Assembly: GCA_947500135.1 (NCBI GenBank)
Contig: CANMQX010000006.1
Coordinates: 371,289 to 435,288 of the forward strand
Reading direction: 5' to 3'
DNA from: an uncultured Paracoccaceae bacterium
GTDB lineage: Bacteria; Pseudomonadota; Alphaproteobacteria; Rhodobacterales; Rhodobacteraceae
DNA length: 64,000 bases
Below, one piece after another: positions 9,321 to 17,532 of the stretch (the first letter of the stretch is position 1; every line of letters starts with the position of its first letter). A model generated the notes under the pieces. That model was given only the letters and a program-made list of their open reading frames with translations, had not been told where the DNA came from and ran no database searches. Position numbers and translations under genes: made by a program.

Positions 9321-11453
9321 GTGTCCAATCAGGTACTTCCGCCAATTTCATATGGCGAATTGATGATGCGTCTTCGTGATTCTGACGAAGATCTAAACCA
9401 CTATCTGCAATATATGGTCGAGGTTGAAAGACCCGACAGCTTCGCGCCGGAACTTGCGCCAAACCGGGCTTTGGTGACCAACATTCCACCGCAACCCGAA
9501 GGTGGCGTTGGGATGGGGCTGGCCAACGCATTTATGCGCGCCCGCCGCCATCACAAGTACCGGCGCCGGATATCACGCGGCTGGCGTGGACACCGGATCG
9601 TGTCCGAAGGCGATAGCTGGTTTCAATACCCCACGACCCTGCAAGACACGATTGATCACCTGATGAAAGACCACGCCATCCTCAGTCTGGGCGCGGCAGG
9701 GGATGAATTGAAAGACATCCGGCGGCAACGCGAGATCGTCTTTCACATGCAGCGCGAAGGCGCGTCGGCCCTGTTGTTGTCGGCAGGCGGCAACGACCTG
9801 TTCGACAAAGGCCAGATCGCCAAACTGATCGAGGATCCGATGGTCGGCGACACCGCCCACGACCTCGTGGGCGCACGGTTTCAGGCTTTCTTGGACAAGA
9901 TAGTCGAAGAATACCTGAAGCTTTTCCGCAAGGTTCACACTGCCCTGCCCCATGCCCTGATGCTGATCCACGGCTACGGGCCCGCCTTCCCGCGCAACGG
10001 CAAATGGATCGAAAAACCGCTGCGGGCAAAGGGCATCCCAAAGGCGCTGCAACACGAGATCATCAAATTGATGGTCGCACGGTTCAATCAAACGCTGTCC
10101 GGCCTTGCCGCGCGCGGCGAATTTGATGGCAAACTTATACATGTGGACGTCTCCGATATCGGGGATAAGCCGAACCACTGGCACAATGAAATCCATCTTG
10201 ATGACAGACGCTACGCGCTGGTAGCCGACAGGTTCCGGCAAGAGCTGAAAAAACGCCTGCCCGCCGCACCTGCCATCGAAAGTGGGCTGAATGCGCAGCC
10301 CGACGTGCCATTTTCCACCGCAGAGGATACCCCGGCAACTGTTGGTCAGTTGCGCGAAAGGCTGGACGATCAAGACTTCAGCGCCGATGCACAAAAGGCG
10401 CGGCTGGAATGGCTGAAGGAAGAACTGACCAAAAAAGCGGTCGAGAACCCCGCCGTGCCGATCAGCCAGGCAGAGGCTGACAATTTCCTGTTCGGCATTC
10501 GACAATCGCTGGAACTACTCGGCGGTGAAAAGGACGAAACGCCCTTGCCCACCGACAGCGCCCTACATACCGAAGCCTTTGTGCTGATTGATGGCACCCG
10601 ACCAGCGGCGTACGTCAAGGACGGCTTTATCGATCTGACAGATCAGCGACTGATCGATAGTAAATGGGCAAGCAAGCTTAAGGACCGCGAAGCGACCATC
10701 CGTCAAACCATCGCCAGTACGGGGCGTATCCTGCGCGGGCATGATCGTTCGCAAAACTCCGTTTTCGGCACCGCCTGGATGATCAGCCCTACACAGGTCG
10801 CCACCGCCAAACATGTGCTGGAAGACATGGGCATGTTCTTTGACGGGGAATGGCACCTAAGCACTGATTTCTTCGTCGACTTCGCGGTTGAGGCGGGTGG
10901 ACAACCCGACCCCGCCAAGGTGGTCAAGATCGATCATGTCGCATGGGCCAGCCCTGATTTGATTGCAGGCAATGTACACCCGTCCTTGCTGGACGCCGCG
11001 GTGTTCGAACTGGCCCCGGCAACCGGGCAAACCCTGCCTGACCCGCTGATCATGGCCGATGCATCCCATACCGATGCAATCCTTAACGATGGATCATTCT
11101 TTAACGTCGGCCACCCGGTCCGCCCTGCTGGCAGCTGGGTATCAGACGGTGACGATGGCAACGAAAATACGATTTCACGCGCTTTGATTGAGGCGCTGAT
11201 AGGTGACCAATTCGGGGTGAAACGGCTATCCCCCGGGCGCATCAAATTCTCACCCGGGCATTTTCCCGGCGATGCACGCGGTCACATCTTTACCCACGAA
11301 GCCACCACATTAGGCGGATCTTCGGGGTCACCCATTTCGGCAATGAGCATCGATGGCGGTGCGATCGCCGGACTTCATTTTGCGGGTGAATTTCGTACCC
11401 GCAACTACGCGCATTGGGTTCCTGCCATTCGCAATGCGCTGACCCAAGGCTAG
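9321..11453 (+). CDS. SGNH hydrolase-trypsin fusion protein
   Basis: A 710-residue two-enzyme protein with no signal peptide or membrane segment. After about 90 residues of unknown character comes an SGNH/GDSL-type esterase domain: S99 in SEGDSW, G126 in LGAAGDE, N158 in GGNDLF and H292 in NEIHLDD. A linker with charged helices (about 340-405) leads to a chymotrypsin/V8-like domain: H498 in ATAKHV, D558 in LLDAAV, S668 in GGSSGSP. Both active sites look complete. Start is GTG 9321; ATG 9363 is possible, and neither has a strong Shine-Dalgarno site. It is first in a cassette with a peroxidase and a papain-hydrolase fusion. No named family is recognised for the full architecture; role unknown. 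Confidence 0.88.
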   Translation: MSNQVLPPISYGELMMRLRDSDEDLNHYLQYMVEVERPDSFAPELAPNRALVTNIPPQPEGGVGMGLANAFMRARRHHKYRRRISRGWRGHRIVSEGDSWFQYPTTLQDTIDHLMKDHAILSLGAAGDELKDIRRQREIVFHMQREGASALLLSAGGNDLFDKGQIAKLIEDPMVGDTAHDLVGARFQAFLDKIVEEYLKLFRKVHTALPHALMLIHGYGPAFPRNGKWIEKPLRAKGIPKALQHEIIKLMVARFNQTLSGLAARGEFDGKLIHVDVSDIGDKPNHWHNEIHLDDRRYALVADRFRQELKKRLPAAPAIESGLNAQPDVPFSTAEDTPATVGQLRERLDDQDFSADAQKARLEWLKEELTKKAVENPAVPISQAEADNFLFGIRQSLELLGGEKDETPLPTDSALHTEAFVLIDGTRPAAYVKDGFIDLTDQRLIDSKWASKLKDREATIRQTIASTGRILRGHDRSQNSVFGTAWMISPTQVATAKHVLEDMGMFFDGEWHLSTDFFVDFAVEAGGQPDPAKVVKIDHVAWASPDLIAGNVHPSLLDAAVFELAPATGQTLPDPLIMADASHTDAILNDGSFFNVGHPVRPAGSWVSDGDDGNENTISRALIEALIGDQFGVKRLSPGRIKFSPGHFPGDARGHIFTHEATTLGGSSGSPISAMSIDGGAIAGLHFAGEFRTRNYAHWVPAIRNALTQG

Positions 11454-11468
11454 TCCAGGCCACACCAG

Positions 11469-11514
11469 AAAGGAGGATTTGGACAAACCCAAGCAATATT
11501 TTCAAGCAAGGTAA
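11469..11514 (+). other. Strong Shine-Dalgarno sequence with only a mini-ORF behind it
   Basis: AAAGGAGG (11469-11476) is close to a perfect anti-SD match. It is followed two bases later by TTG opening an 11-codon frame (MDKPKQYFQAR, stop TAA 11512-11514). The spacing is too short for efficient start at that TTG. The peroxidase gene starts at 11527 with its own AAAGGA site. It may be a standby ribosome site, a leader peptide or a leftover of a lost gene. Confidence 0.35.
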
Positions 11515-11526
11515 AAGGATAGTTCA

Positions 11527-13428
11527 ATGTTATATGCAGAAAAGCACGGGCAACGGTTTTTGTTGCCAACTGACGGCGCAACTGAATCCGGGACAACCCC
11601 GGGCGGGACACGTCGCCTCACTGAAGTCGCCCCCGGTGCCAAGATGGGCGATATCGCCCGCGACGGCCGCACAGAGGCGGGCCTGTCAGGCACCGACGCC
11701 CAAAGTTTCGGCTACATGATGCCAGAAATTGACGGGATGACCGGTTCCGATGTCACCGGCGCGCTCAAGGCACTGGCCGAGGCAATGACCGAAGCCGCTG
11801 ATGACCCAGTCGGGGCAGATTCGTCAATCCCGCCGCTCTTTACTTATTTTGGTCAGTTCATCGACCATGACATCACCGCCAACACCGATCGTGACGCGCC
11901 ACAACCGAATCCGATCTCGGAAATGACCGGGCCGATTGTCGAACCGCTCGACCGGGCCGAGGTGGTCAGCAATATCGTCAACTTGCGCAATGGTAGCCTG
12001 CGGCTCGATAGCCTTTATGGCGAAGGGCCCAGCCACACGCCCTTTACGATCAAAACCCGCGACGCGCTGCGCGACCCGGATGACCGGGCCAAGATGCGGC
12101 TTGGCGGGCTTGCACCAGTGGGCGGTGATCTTGATCTACCCGCTGACGGGATGGCCGACCTGCCACGCCTTGGCGACATGATTGATGATCCGGCCTCCGG
12201 CCTGACCCTGGCCGATCTTGAGGCGCTGCCAGATGATGATTTCAAGAAAGGGTTCATCGATGGCGGTGTGGTCAAACGCTCGCGAGCGATGATCGGTGAC
12301 GGGCGCAATGATGAAAACCTGCTGGTTGCACAGTTGCATCTGTCCTTCCTGCGGTTCCACAATGCCATCGCTGACGGGCTCAAGGCCGACATCCCCGATG
12401 ATGATGCCCGGTTTCAAGAGGCCAAGCGGCGCACAACCCTGACCTATCAATGGCTGGTCGTGAACCAATACCTGCCCCGGATTTGTCAGCCATCGGTTGT
12501 CGATGCGGTCAAGGTGGCAGGCGCACCCATGTACGCTGAATTCCGCGCCCGCGTCGGGGCCACAGCAGATGAACTGGCGCTGCCGCTTGAATTTTCTGTG
12601 GCGGCCTTCCGCTTTGGGCATTCGATGGTGCGGTCAGCCTATGACCATAACAAGAACTTCGGCCGCCCCGCCGATGGAGGTGCCCGGCGCGCCAGCTTTA
12701 TGGAACTGTTTTCCTTTACCGGTGGCGACCGGCTTGGTGAAACGGCAATCGGGATTCCGTTCGAACAGCTCCCGTCTAACTGGCCCATCGATTGGTCACG
12801 CTTTGCCAAGGACAACCCAGATCAGCCTGACCATGTGGCGCGCAAGATCGACACGCAACTGGCACCACCGCTGACCGATATGTTCAAGGAAAGCGACGAT
12901 GCTGGCGAACTTGGCCGTATTCTGCGTTTCCTGGCCGAACGGAACCTGCGCCGGTCGCACCGGATGAACATCCCCACCGGGCAGGCCATGGTGAAGGCGG
13001 TCAATGACTTTGACGCCGCCGATGGCCCAAGCGTCGAGGCCGCAGCGCATAAAGTGTCCTATGTGCCCGATTGCGGCGGGCAGATGCCTGACCCGGCACA
13101 ACCGGCCGATGGCATCGACGTGCTGTCGCCCGATGTTCTGGGCAGTGGGCCAGCCGGGGGTGCCGTCGCGAGTGGTGGCATGACAGAGGCGACGCCGCTT
13201 TGGTACTACATCCTGCGCGAGGCGGAAGTCACCACAGGCGACACGCTTGGCCCATTGGGCAGCCGGATCGTGGCAGAGACACTGGTCGGCCTGATCATTC
13301 AGGATGACCAGTCCTACTGGCACGAAGGCAGCGGTAACGGAAGTTGGACACCCGCAGATGTCGCCATCGGCGGCAATGCGATCACCGACTTCCCCAAGAT
13401 GCTGACCATGGCTGGCCTGATGGCCTGA
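11527..13428 (+). CDS. Animal-type haem peroxidase
   Basis: A 633-residue member of the animal haem peroxidase (peroxidase-cyclooxygenase) superfamily. The distal motif FGQFIDHDI holds Q110 and H114, with the Ca-binding Asp beside it. The catalytic Arg is R260 in GDGRNDENLL, and the proximal haem ligand is H365 in FRFGHSMVRS. Such enzymes oxidise halides or organics with hydrogen peroxide. No signal peptide is visible, so export, if any, would need another route. The AAAGGA site (11515-11519) fits ATG 11527. It lies 73 bases after the SGNH-trypsin gene and 58 before the papain-hydrolase gene, same strand, so co-transcription is likely. Confidence 0.93.
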   Translation: MLYAEKHGQRFLLPTDGATESGTTPGGTRRLTEVAPGAKMGDIARDGRTEAGLSGTDAQSFGYMMPEIDGMTGSDVTGALKALAEAMTEAADDPVGADSSIPPLFTYFGQFIDHDITANTDRDAPQPNPISEMTGPIVEPLDRAEVVSNIVNLRNGSLRLDSLYGEGPSHTPFTIKTRDALRDPDDRAKMRLGGLAPVGGDLDLPADGMADLPRLGDMIDDPASGLTLADLEALPDDDFKKGFIDGGVVKRSRAMIGDGRNDENLLVAQLHLSFLRFHNAIADGLKADIPDDDARFQEAKRRTTLTYQWLVVNQYLPRICQPSVVDAVKVAGAPMYAEFRARVGATADELALPLEFSVAAFRFGHSMVRSAYDHNKNFGRPADGGARRASFMELFSFTGGDRLGETAIGIPFEQLPSNWPIDWSRFAKDNPDQPDHVARKIDTQLAPPLTDMFKESDDAGELGRILRFLAERNLRRSHRMNIPTGQAMVKAVNDFDAADGPSVEAAAHKVSYVPDCGGQMPDPAQPADGIDVLSPDVLGSGPAGGAVASGGMTEATPLWYYILREAEVTTGDTLGPLGSRIVAETLVGLIIQDDQSYWHEGSGNGSWTPADVAIGGNAITDFPKMLTMAGLMA

Positions 13429-13439
13429 ACCTCAGCATT

Positions 13440-13465
13440 CCGCCCGGCCACCTTGCGCCGGGCGG
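13440..13465 (+). other. GC-rich hairpin between the peroxidase and papain-hydrolase genes
   Basis: Arms CCGCCCGGC (13440-13448) and GCCGGGCGG (13457-13465) form a perfect 9-bp stem with an 8-base loop. No T-run follows, so it is more likely an mRNA processing or stabilising hairpin, or a partial attenuator, than a full terminator. Confidence 0.55.
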
Positions 13466-13486
13466 GTCAAAAGGCCCCGGAAACCG

Positions 13487-15388
13487 ATGTCAAAAATCCC
13501 CACCATCCACGCCGCCACAGAGGCACGCAAACTCGATGTCCTGCCCGACATGACAGACTTGCGCGACAGGTATTACAGGCCTGCACTGATCCAGCTTGAT
13601 CAGACAAAACTGCCACAGATTGGCCCCGACTATATTCGCAACCAACATGGCGAAGGGGCCTGCACCGGCTTTGCGTTGGCAGCGGTGGTAGACCAGCAAT
13701 GCCGCCACCTCTTTGGCGATCAGGCACGCAAGGTCAGCACGCGGATGCTTTATGAAATGGCCAAGCTGCATGATGATACCCCAGGGCAAAACTATTCCGG
13801 TTCAACCATCCGTGGGGCCTTGAAAGGGTTTTATCACAACGGCGTCTGTCTTGAAGAAAACGCCGCATTCTTTCCATCAGACGGAAATCCCGAAGCTTGG
13901 GAACTGTCAGTCCAGCGCGCCCGGGAAGCGCGCGAAATTACATTGGGCGCTTATTACCGGCTGAACCATGAAATCAACGATTATCATACTGCCATCAACG
14001 AGGCAGGGGCAATTATCGCCTCGGCTGACATCCATTCGGGCTGGGCCAATCCCGAAGACGGGGTGATCACCCCAGTTAACCGATTTGAAGGGCGGCACGC
14101 CTTTGCCATCGTCGGTTATGACCGGGACGGGTTCATCATCCAAAACTCTTTTGGGCGGGGCTGGGGCGGATATCTGGGGCAGCCCGGTCTGGCGCTTTGG
14201 TCCTATGCGGATTGGGCCGAAAACGTCGTGGATGCATGGGCGCTGCGGCTGGCCATTTCATCGCCCAACGCGTTTGAGATCAAATTCGCCCGCAACCACG
14301 CCCGGCTGAAATCAGGGAAGGCCGAGGCAAGCAAATCGCTCGCCCCGCGCAGACAGGATATCAACGGGCATTTCCTGCATATCGACGACGGGGACCTGTT
14401 TGGCACGGGACGCTATGCCAGCACGCCTGACGGCATTGCCGCAACGGCCAAGTTCCTCAGCGACCCTCAATCCACCTGCGATGATCCAGATTTGCGCGAA
14501 CAGATGCAGGACTACCAGCACGCCGTAATCATCACTCACGGGGCGATGCAGGATAAATTCGCGGTGGCCAAACGGATCAGGGCGTGGAAACCGGTATTCA
14601 AACGCAATGGCATTTATCCGATCCATGTGATGTGGGAAACGGCCTTTAACACCGAAATCAATGACGTGATCAAGGATCTGCTACGCAAAGCCAAGGCGCG
14701 GATGGGCACGTCAGAAGAACGGATCGACGAAGGGTTGGAGGCGCTCGCCCGTCCGTTGGGCCGCAAACTCTGGCGGGATCTGGTGCGCAGCGGTGAAATG
14801 GGATTTGGCAAAGGCAGCCAAGGGGCCGCCGCATTGCACAGGCTCCTGAAAGGCACGCAAAACCGCAAGGACAAGCCGCTAAAGCTGCATTTCATCAGCC
14901 ACAGCGCGGGGGTGCACTTATTATCGTCCATCCTGCCACAGATGAAACTGGCTGGATTAAAATTCGAAACATGTAGCCTGATGTCCCCGGCATGCAGTGC
15001 AGAAATCTACAAAACCGAAATCAAACCGCATATCGGCACGATCATTCAGCGGGTCAATCAATACAGTCTGATCGATGCGCGCGAACGGGCAGACAGCGTC
15101 GATGTCTACAGCAAATCGCTGCTCTATCTGGTTACCAACGCCATCGCTGACCAATGCGGAACGCAGGTTTTAGGCATGGAAAACAGCCTGACAGGCGAGA
15201 AGCCGATTGCGTTGGCCAAACAGCATCAGGTTTATTTTGCTGGGCGCGATAACAAGATCACAAACAGCAAGACACATCGGGGTTTCGACAGTGACCGAAC
15301 CACGATGAACCATGTGCTGGGCGCCATTCTGGGGACTGATATTGACGCACGCACGGGTTTCTCCGACCGCGATCTGACCGGATATTAG
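13487..15388 (+). CDS. Papain-like protease fused to an alpha/beta hydrolase
   Basis: A 633-residue protein without signal peptide. The N-terminal half (about 15-260) is a C1 papain-type peptidase: C59 in EGACTGFALA, H204 in GRHAFAIVGYD and N220 in IIQNSFGRGWGG. There is no recognisable inhibitory propeptide. The C-terminal half (about 340-615) looks like an alpha/beta hydrolase: oxyanion-type THG (350-352), nucleophile elbow SHSAG with S473, and a candidate His in THRGF (H598). It mirrors the first cassette gene by pairing a protease with an esterase-like domain, but in the opposite order. Substrates unknown. Confidence 0.87.
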   Translation: MSKIPTIHAATEARKLDVLPDMTDLRDRYYRPALIQLDQTKLPQIGPDYIRNQHGEGACTGFALAAVVDQQCRHLFGDQARKVSTRMLYEMAKLHDDTPGQNYSGSTIRGALKGFYHNGVCLEENAAFFPSDGNPEAWELSVQRAREAREITLGAYYRLNHEINDYHTAINEAGAIIASADIHSGWANPEDGVITPVNRFEGRHAFAIVGYDRDGFIIQNSFGRGWGGYLGQPGLALWSYADWAENVVDAWALRLAISSPNAFEIKFARNHARLKSGKAEASKSLAPRRQDINGHFLHIDDGDLFGTGRYASTPDGIAATAKFLSDPQSTCDDPDLREQMQDYQHAVIITHGAMQDKFAVAKRIRAWKPVFKRNGIYPIHVMWETAFNTEINDVIKDLLRKAKARMGTSEERIDEGLEALARPLGRKLWRDLVRSGEMGFGKGSQGAAALHRLLKGTQNRKDKPLKLHFISHSAGVHLLSSILPQMKLAGLKFETCSLMSPACSAEIYKTEIKPHIGTIIQRVNQYSLIDARERADSVDVYSKSLLYLVTNAIADQCGTQVLGMENSLTGEKPIALAKQHQVYFAGRDNKITNSKTHRGFDSDRTTMNHVLGAILGTDIDARTGFSDRDLTGY

Positions 15389-15396
15389 GGTGGCAA

Positions 15397-15464
15397 ACTT
15401 TCACAGAAAGTCTGCGCGCAAATCCTGTTACAGGATTTGAAGTCAATTTCTGAAACAGAAATTG
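15397..15464. repeat. Three perfect hairpins in tandem between convergent genes
   Basis: Three perfect inverted repeats, each with a three-base loop, fill this gap. Arms are ACTTTC/GAAAGT (15397-15411), CAAATCCTG/CAGGATTTG (15419-15439) and CAATTTCTG/CAGAAATTG (15444-15464). The last two share the core CTG-N3-CAG. They separate the hydrolase cassette from the opposing membrane-protein gene, ending two bases before the latter's stop. They may act as a bidirectional terminator or as protein-binding palindromes. No T-run follows. Confidence 0.7.
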
Positions 15465-15465
15465 C

Positions 15466-17532
15466 CTACCGCCGCCCCTCGCGTAGCCATGCACCAACAA
15501 TCAATACCGAAGCCAGCAACAGCCATGCCCAGGCGGGCAATAGCGGCGTGATACTGATATCGGCCGTCCGATACGCCCCGCGCGGTGTAATGCCGATCCA
15601 GCCACGGCCCGCAGCGGGACGACCTTCGCGCACATTCCGAATATCGATATCACCATCCGACACCACCCTGACCCCGCCACCTGTCCCGGTCACCAACGGC
15701 TCCAACAGATCAGACGCCGCAATGGTTTGCTCAAACTCGCGCGGGGCGGAGGGGCCCAGCGCGATGACGCTGGTTTCTTCGCCATCATCCAACCGGTATA
15801 GGCCGATCTCAGGCGCCTGCCACAAGGTTTCAAACCGCCCCGGCGACACCTCTTGCAGTTCCAGCACTGTCTCGGACCCGTCCGGATGGGTCACGGTCAC
15901 ATCACCGGTTTCCAGATCAAGGGTCCGGCGGATCACCCGCATCGTCTGTCCCGCTGGTTCCACCCACAGCGCCTCTTCCTCAAGCTCGGGCTCTTTCATC
16001 ATCCAATGCGCCAGACGGCGTAGCAATTCCAGTTGCGGCCCACCGCCCTCGTACCCACGATCCCACAACCAACTTTGATCTGACGTCATCAGGGACACGC
16101 GGCCATCACCGATCCGGTTCAACACAAGCAAAGGACGGTCATCCAGGCCGGACATCACCGTTGTCGCCTCTTGCGGGACCAGTACGTCAATCAAACGGAA
16201 CCAGCGGCCCCAGCCCGGACCATCACTATCAGGATCGGGCGAAAACGCCTCCAAGCCTTCGGTCACGGGGTGACGCTGGCCGATATCCGTAATCTGCGGC
16301 TGAAAGCCTTCTTCGAACACACGTGCGGTGGGCGCACCGGGCAGGATTGTTCCTAGGGGCGAGCGATAGATGCTCTCAGCCGCAGCATATTCCGGGCCTG
16401 AGGATATCAGGACAGCACCGCCCTGCTCTACATATTCCCGGATATTATCCAGATATTCACCGGGCAAAATTCCGCGACGACGGTAGCGATCAAAAATGAT
16501 CAGATCGAAATCATGGATCTTTTCCAAAAACAATTCGCGGGTCGGAAAGGCGATCAATGACAGTTCATTCACCGGCACACCATCCTGCTTTTCTGGCGGG
16601 CGCAGAATGGTGAAATGGACCAGATCAACCGCCGAATCCGATTTCAGCAGGTTCCGCCAGGTCCGTTCGCCGGGATGCGGTTCACCCGATACCAGCAGCA
16701 CACGTAACCGGTCACGCACACCGTTGATCTGGACCACGGCGCTGTTGTTGCGATTGGTCAACTCACCCTCGGCCTCGGGGATGGTGAATTGCAGCACATT
16801 CATCCCGCCATGCGGCAGCTCGATCGGCAGGTCGATATTCTGCCCCACCGGTACAGGCAGCACCAGCGGTGTATCGCCATCAATCGAAATCGCAAGATCA
16901 ACAGTATCTGTTGCGGGCGCTTGCCCCTGATCTTCGATGCGCAGTATCAAACTGACCTGTTCGCCCAGAATAGCAAAAGCAGGAGCATTTTCGACAACAA
17001 GGCGGCGATCCCAGTCATCGGGCTGCCCCGTCAACAACAGGTGCAGCGGCGCAGGCAGGCGCGGCGCGCGGTCCAGATCATGCAAACGCCCATCGCTCAG
17101 CAGAATGACCCCGGCGATCCGGCCTTGCGGTTCTTCGGCCATCGCCTCTGACAGGGCCGTCATTAGGGCCGTACCGGCATCGCCTTCTCCGTCACCCAAG
17201 GTGACGACCCGCAACTCCGCGCCCGGTCGGCGGGCAATCTCAGCCTCGACATTGGCAATCGCGGCTGCATTCTGGCCGGGGCGGTCAGCAATGCGTTGGC
17301 TGGCGCTTTCGTCAACGACCAGCATCACGATATCAGATAGCGGTTCGCGGTCTTCCTGCTGAATGGCGGGATTGGCCAGTGCGGTCAGCAGGGCAAGCCC
17401 CGCCAGCCCACGCAGCCACCAGCCTGGCAAACGACGCCAGATGGCTAAAGCAAACCCAATTGCCGCCAGCCCGGTAACAAGACCAAGCACCAACAACGGC
17501 ACCAATGGATCAAGGATCAACGTGCCCGTCAT
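15466..17532 (-). CDS. Membrane protein with amidotransferase-like domain
   Basis: A 688-residue protein with two N-terminal membrane segments (about 8-30 and 37-53), a large presumably periplasmic part and a C-terminal membrane helix (LLPAWAWLLLASVLIVGAW). The part after the first helices has a von Willebrand A-like start (VMLVVDESAS). A class I glutamine amidotransferase-like fold follows (LRVLLVSGEPHPG, LIIFDRYRRRG, GAVLISSGPEY), apparently lacking the catalytic Cys. It is last in the MoxR-DUF58-DUF4159 operon, with an ATGA overlap with the gene before. Probably part of an envelope complex; activity unknown. Confidence 0.83.
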   Translation of the reverse strand: MTGTLILDPLVPLLVLGLVTGLAAIGFALAIWRRLPGWWLRGLAGLALLTALANPAIQQEDREPLSDIVMLVVDESASQRIADRPGQNAAAIANVEAEIARRPGAELRVVTLGDGEGDAGTALMTALSEAMAEEPQGRIAGVILLSDGRLHDLDRAPRLPAPLHLLLTGQPDDWDRRLVVENAPAFAILGEQVSLILRIEDQGQAPATDTVDLAISIDGDTPLVLPVPVGQNIDLPIELPHGGMNVLQFTIPEAEGELTNRNNSAVVQINGVRDRLRVLLVSGEPHPGERTWRNLLKSDSAVDLVHFTILRPPEKQDGVPVNELSLIAFPTRELFLEKIHDFDLIIFDRYRRRGILPGEYLDNIREYVEQGGAVLISSGPEYAAAESIYRSPLGTILPGAPTARVFEEGFQPQITDIGQRHPVTEGLEAFSPDPDSDGPGWGRWFRLIDVLVPQEATTVMSGLDDRPLLVLNRIGDGRVSLMTSDQSWLWDRGYEGGGPQLELLRRLAHWMMKEPELEEEALWVEPAGQTMRVIRRTLDLETGDVTVTHPDGSETVLELQEVSPGRFETLWQAPEIGLYRLDDGEETSVIALGPSAPREFEQTIAASDLLEPLVTGTGGGVRVVSDGDIDIRNVREGRPAAGRGWIGITPRGAYRTADISITPLLPAWAWLLLASVLIVGAWLREGRR

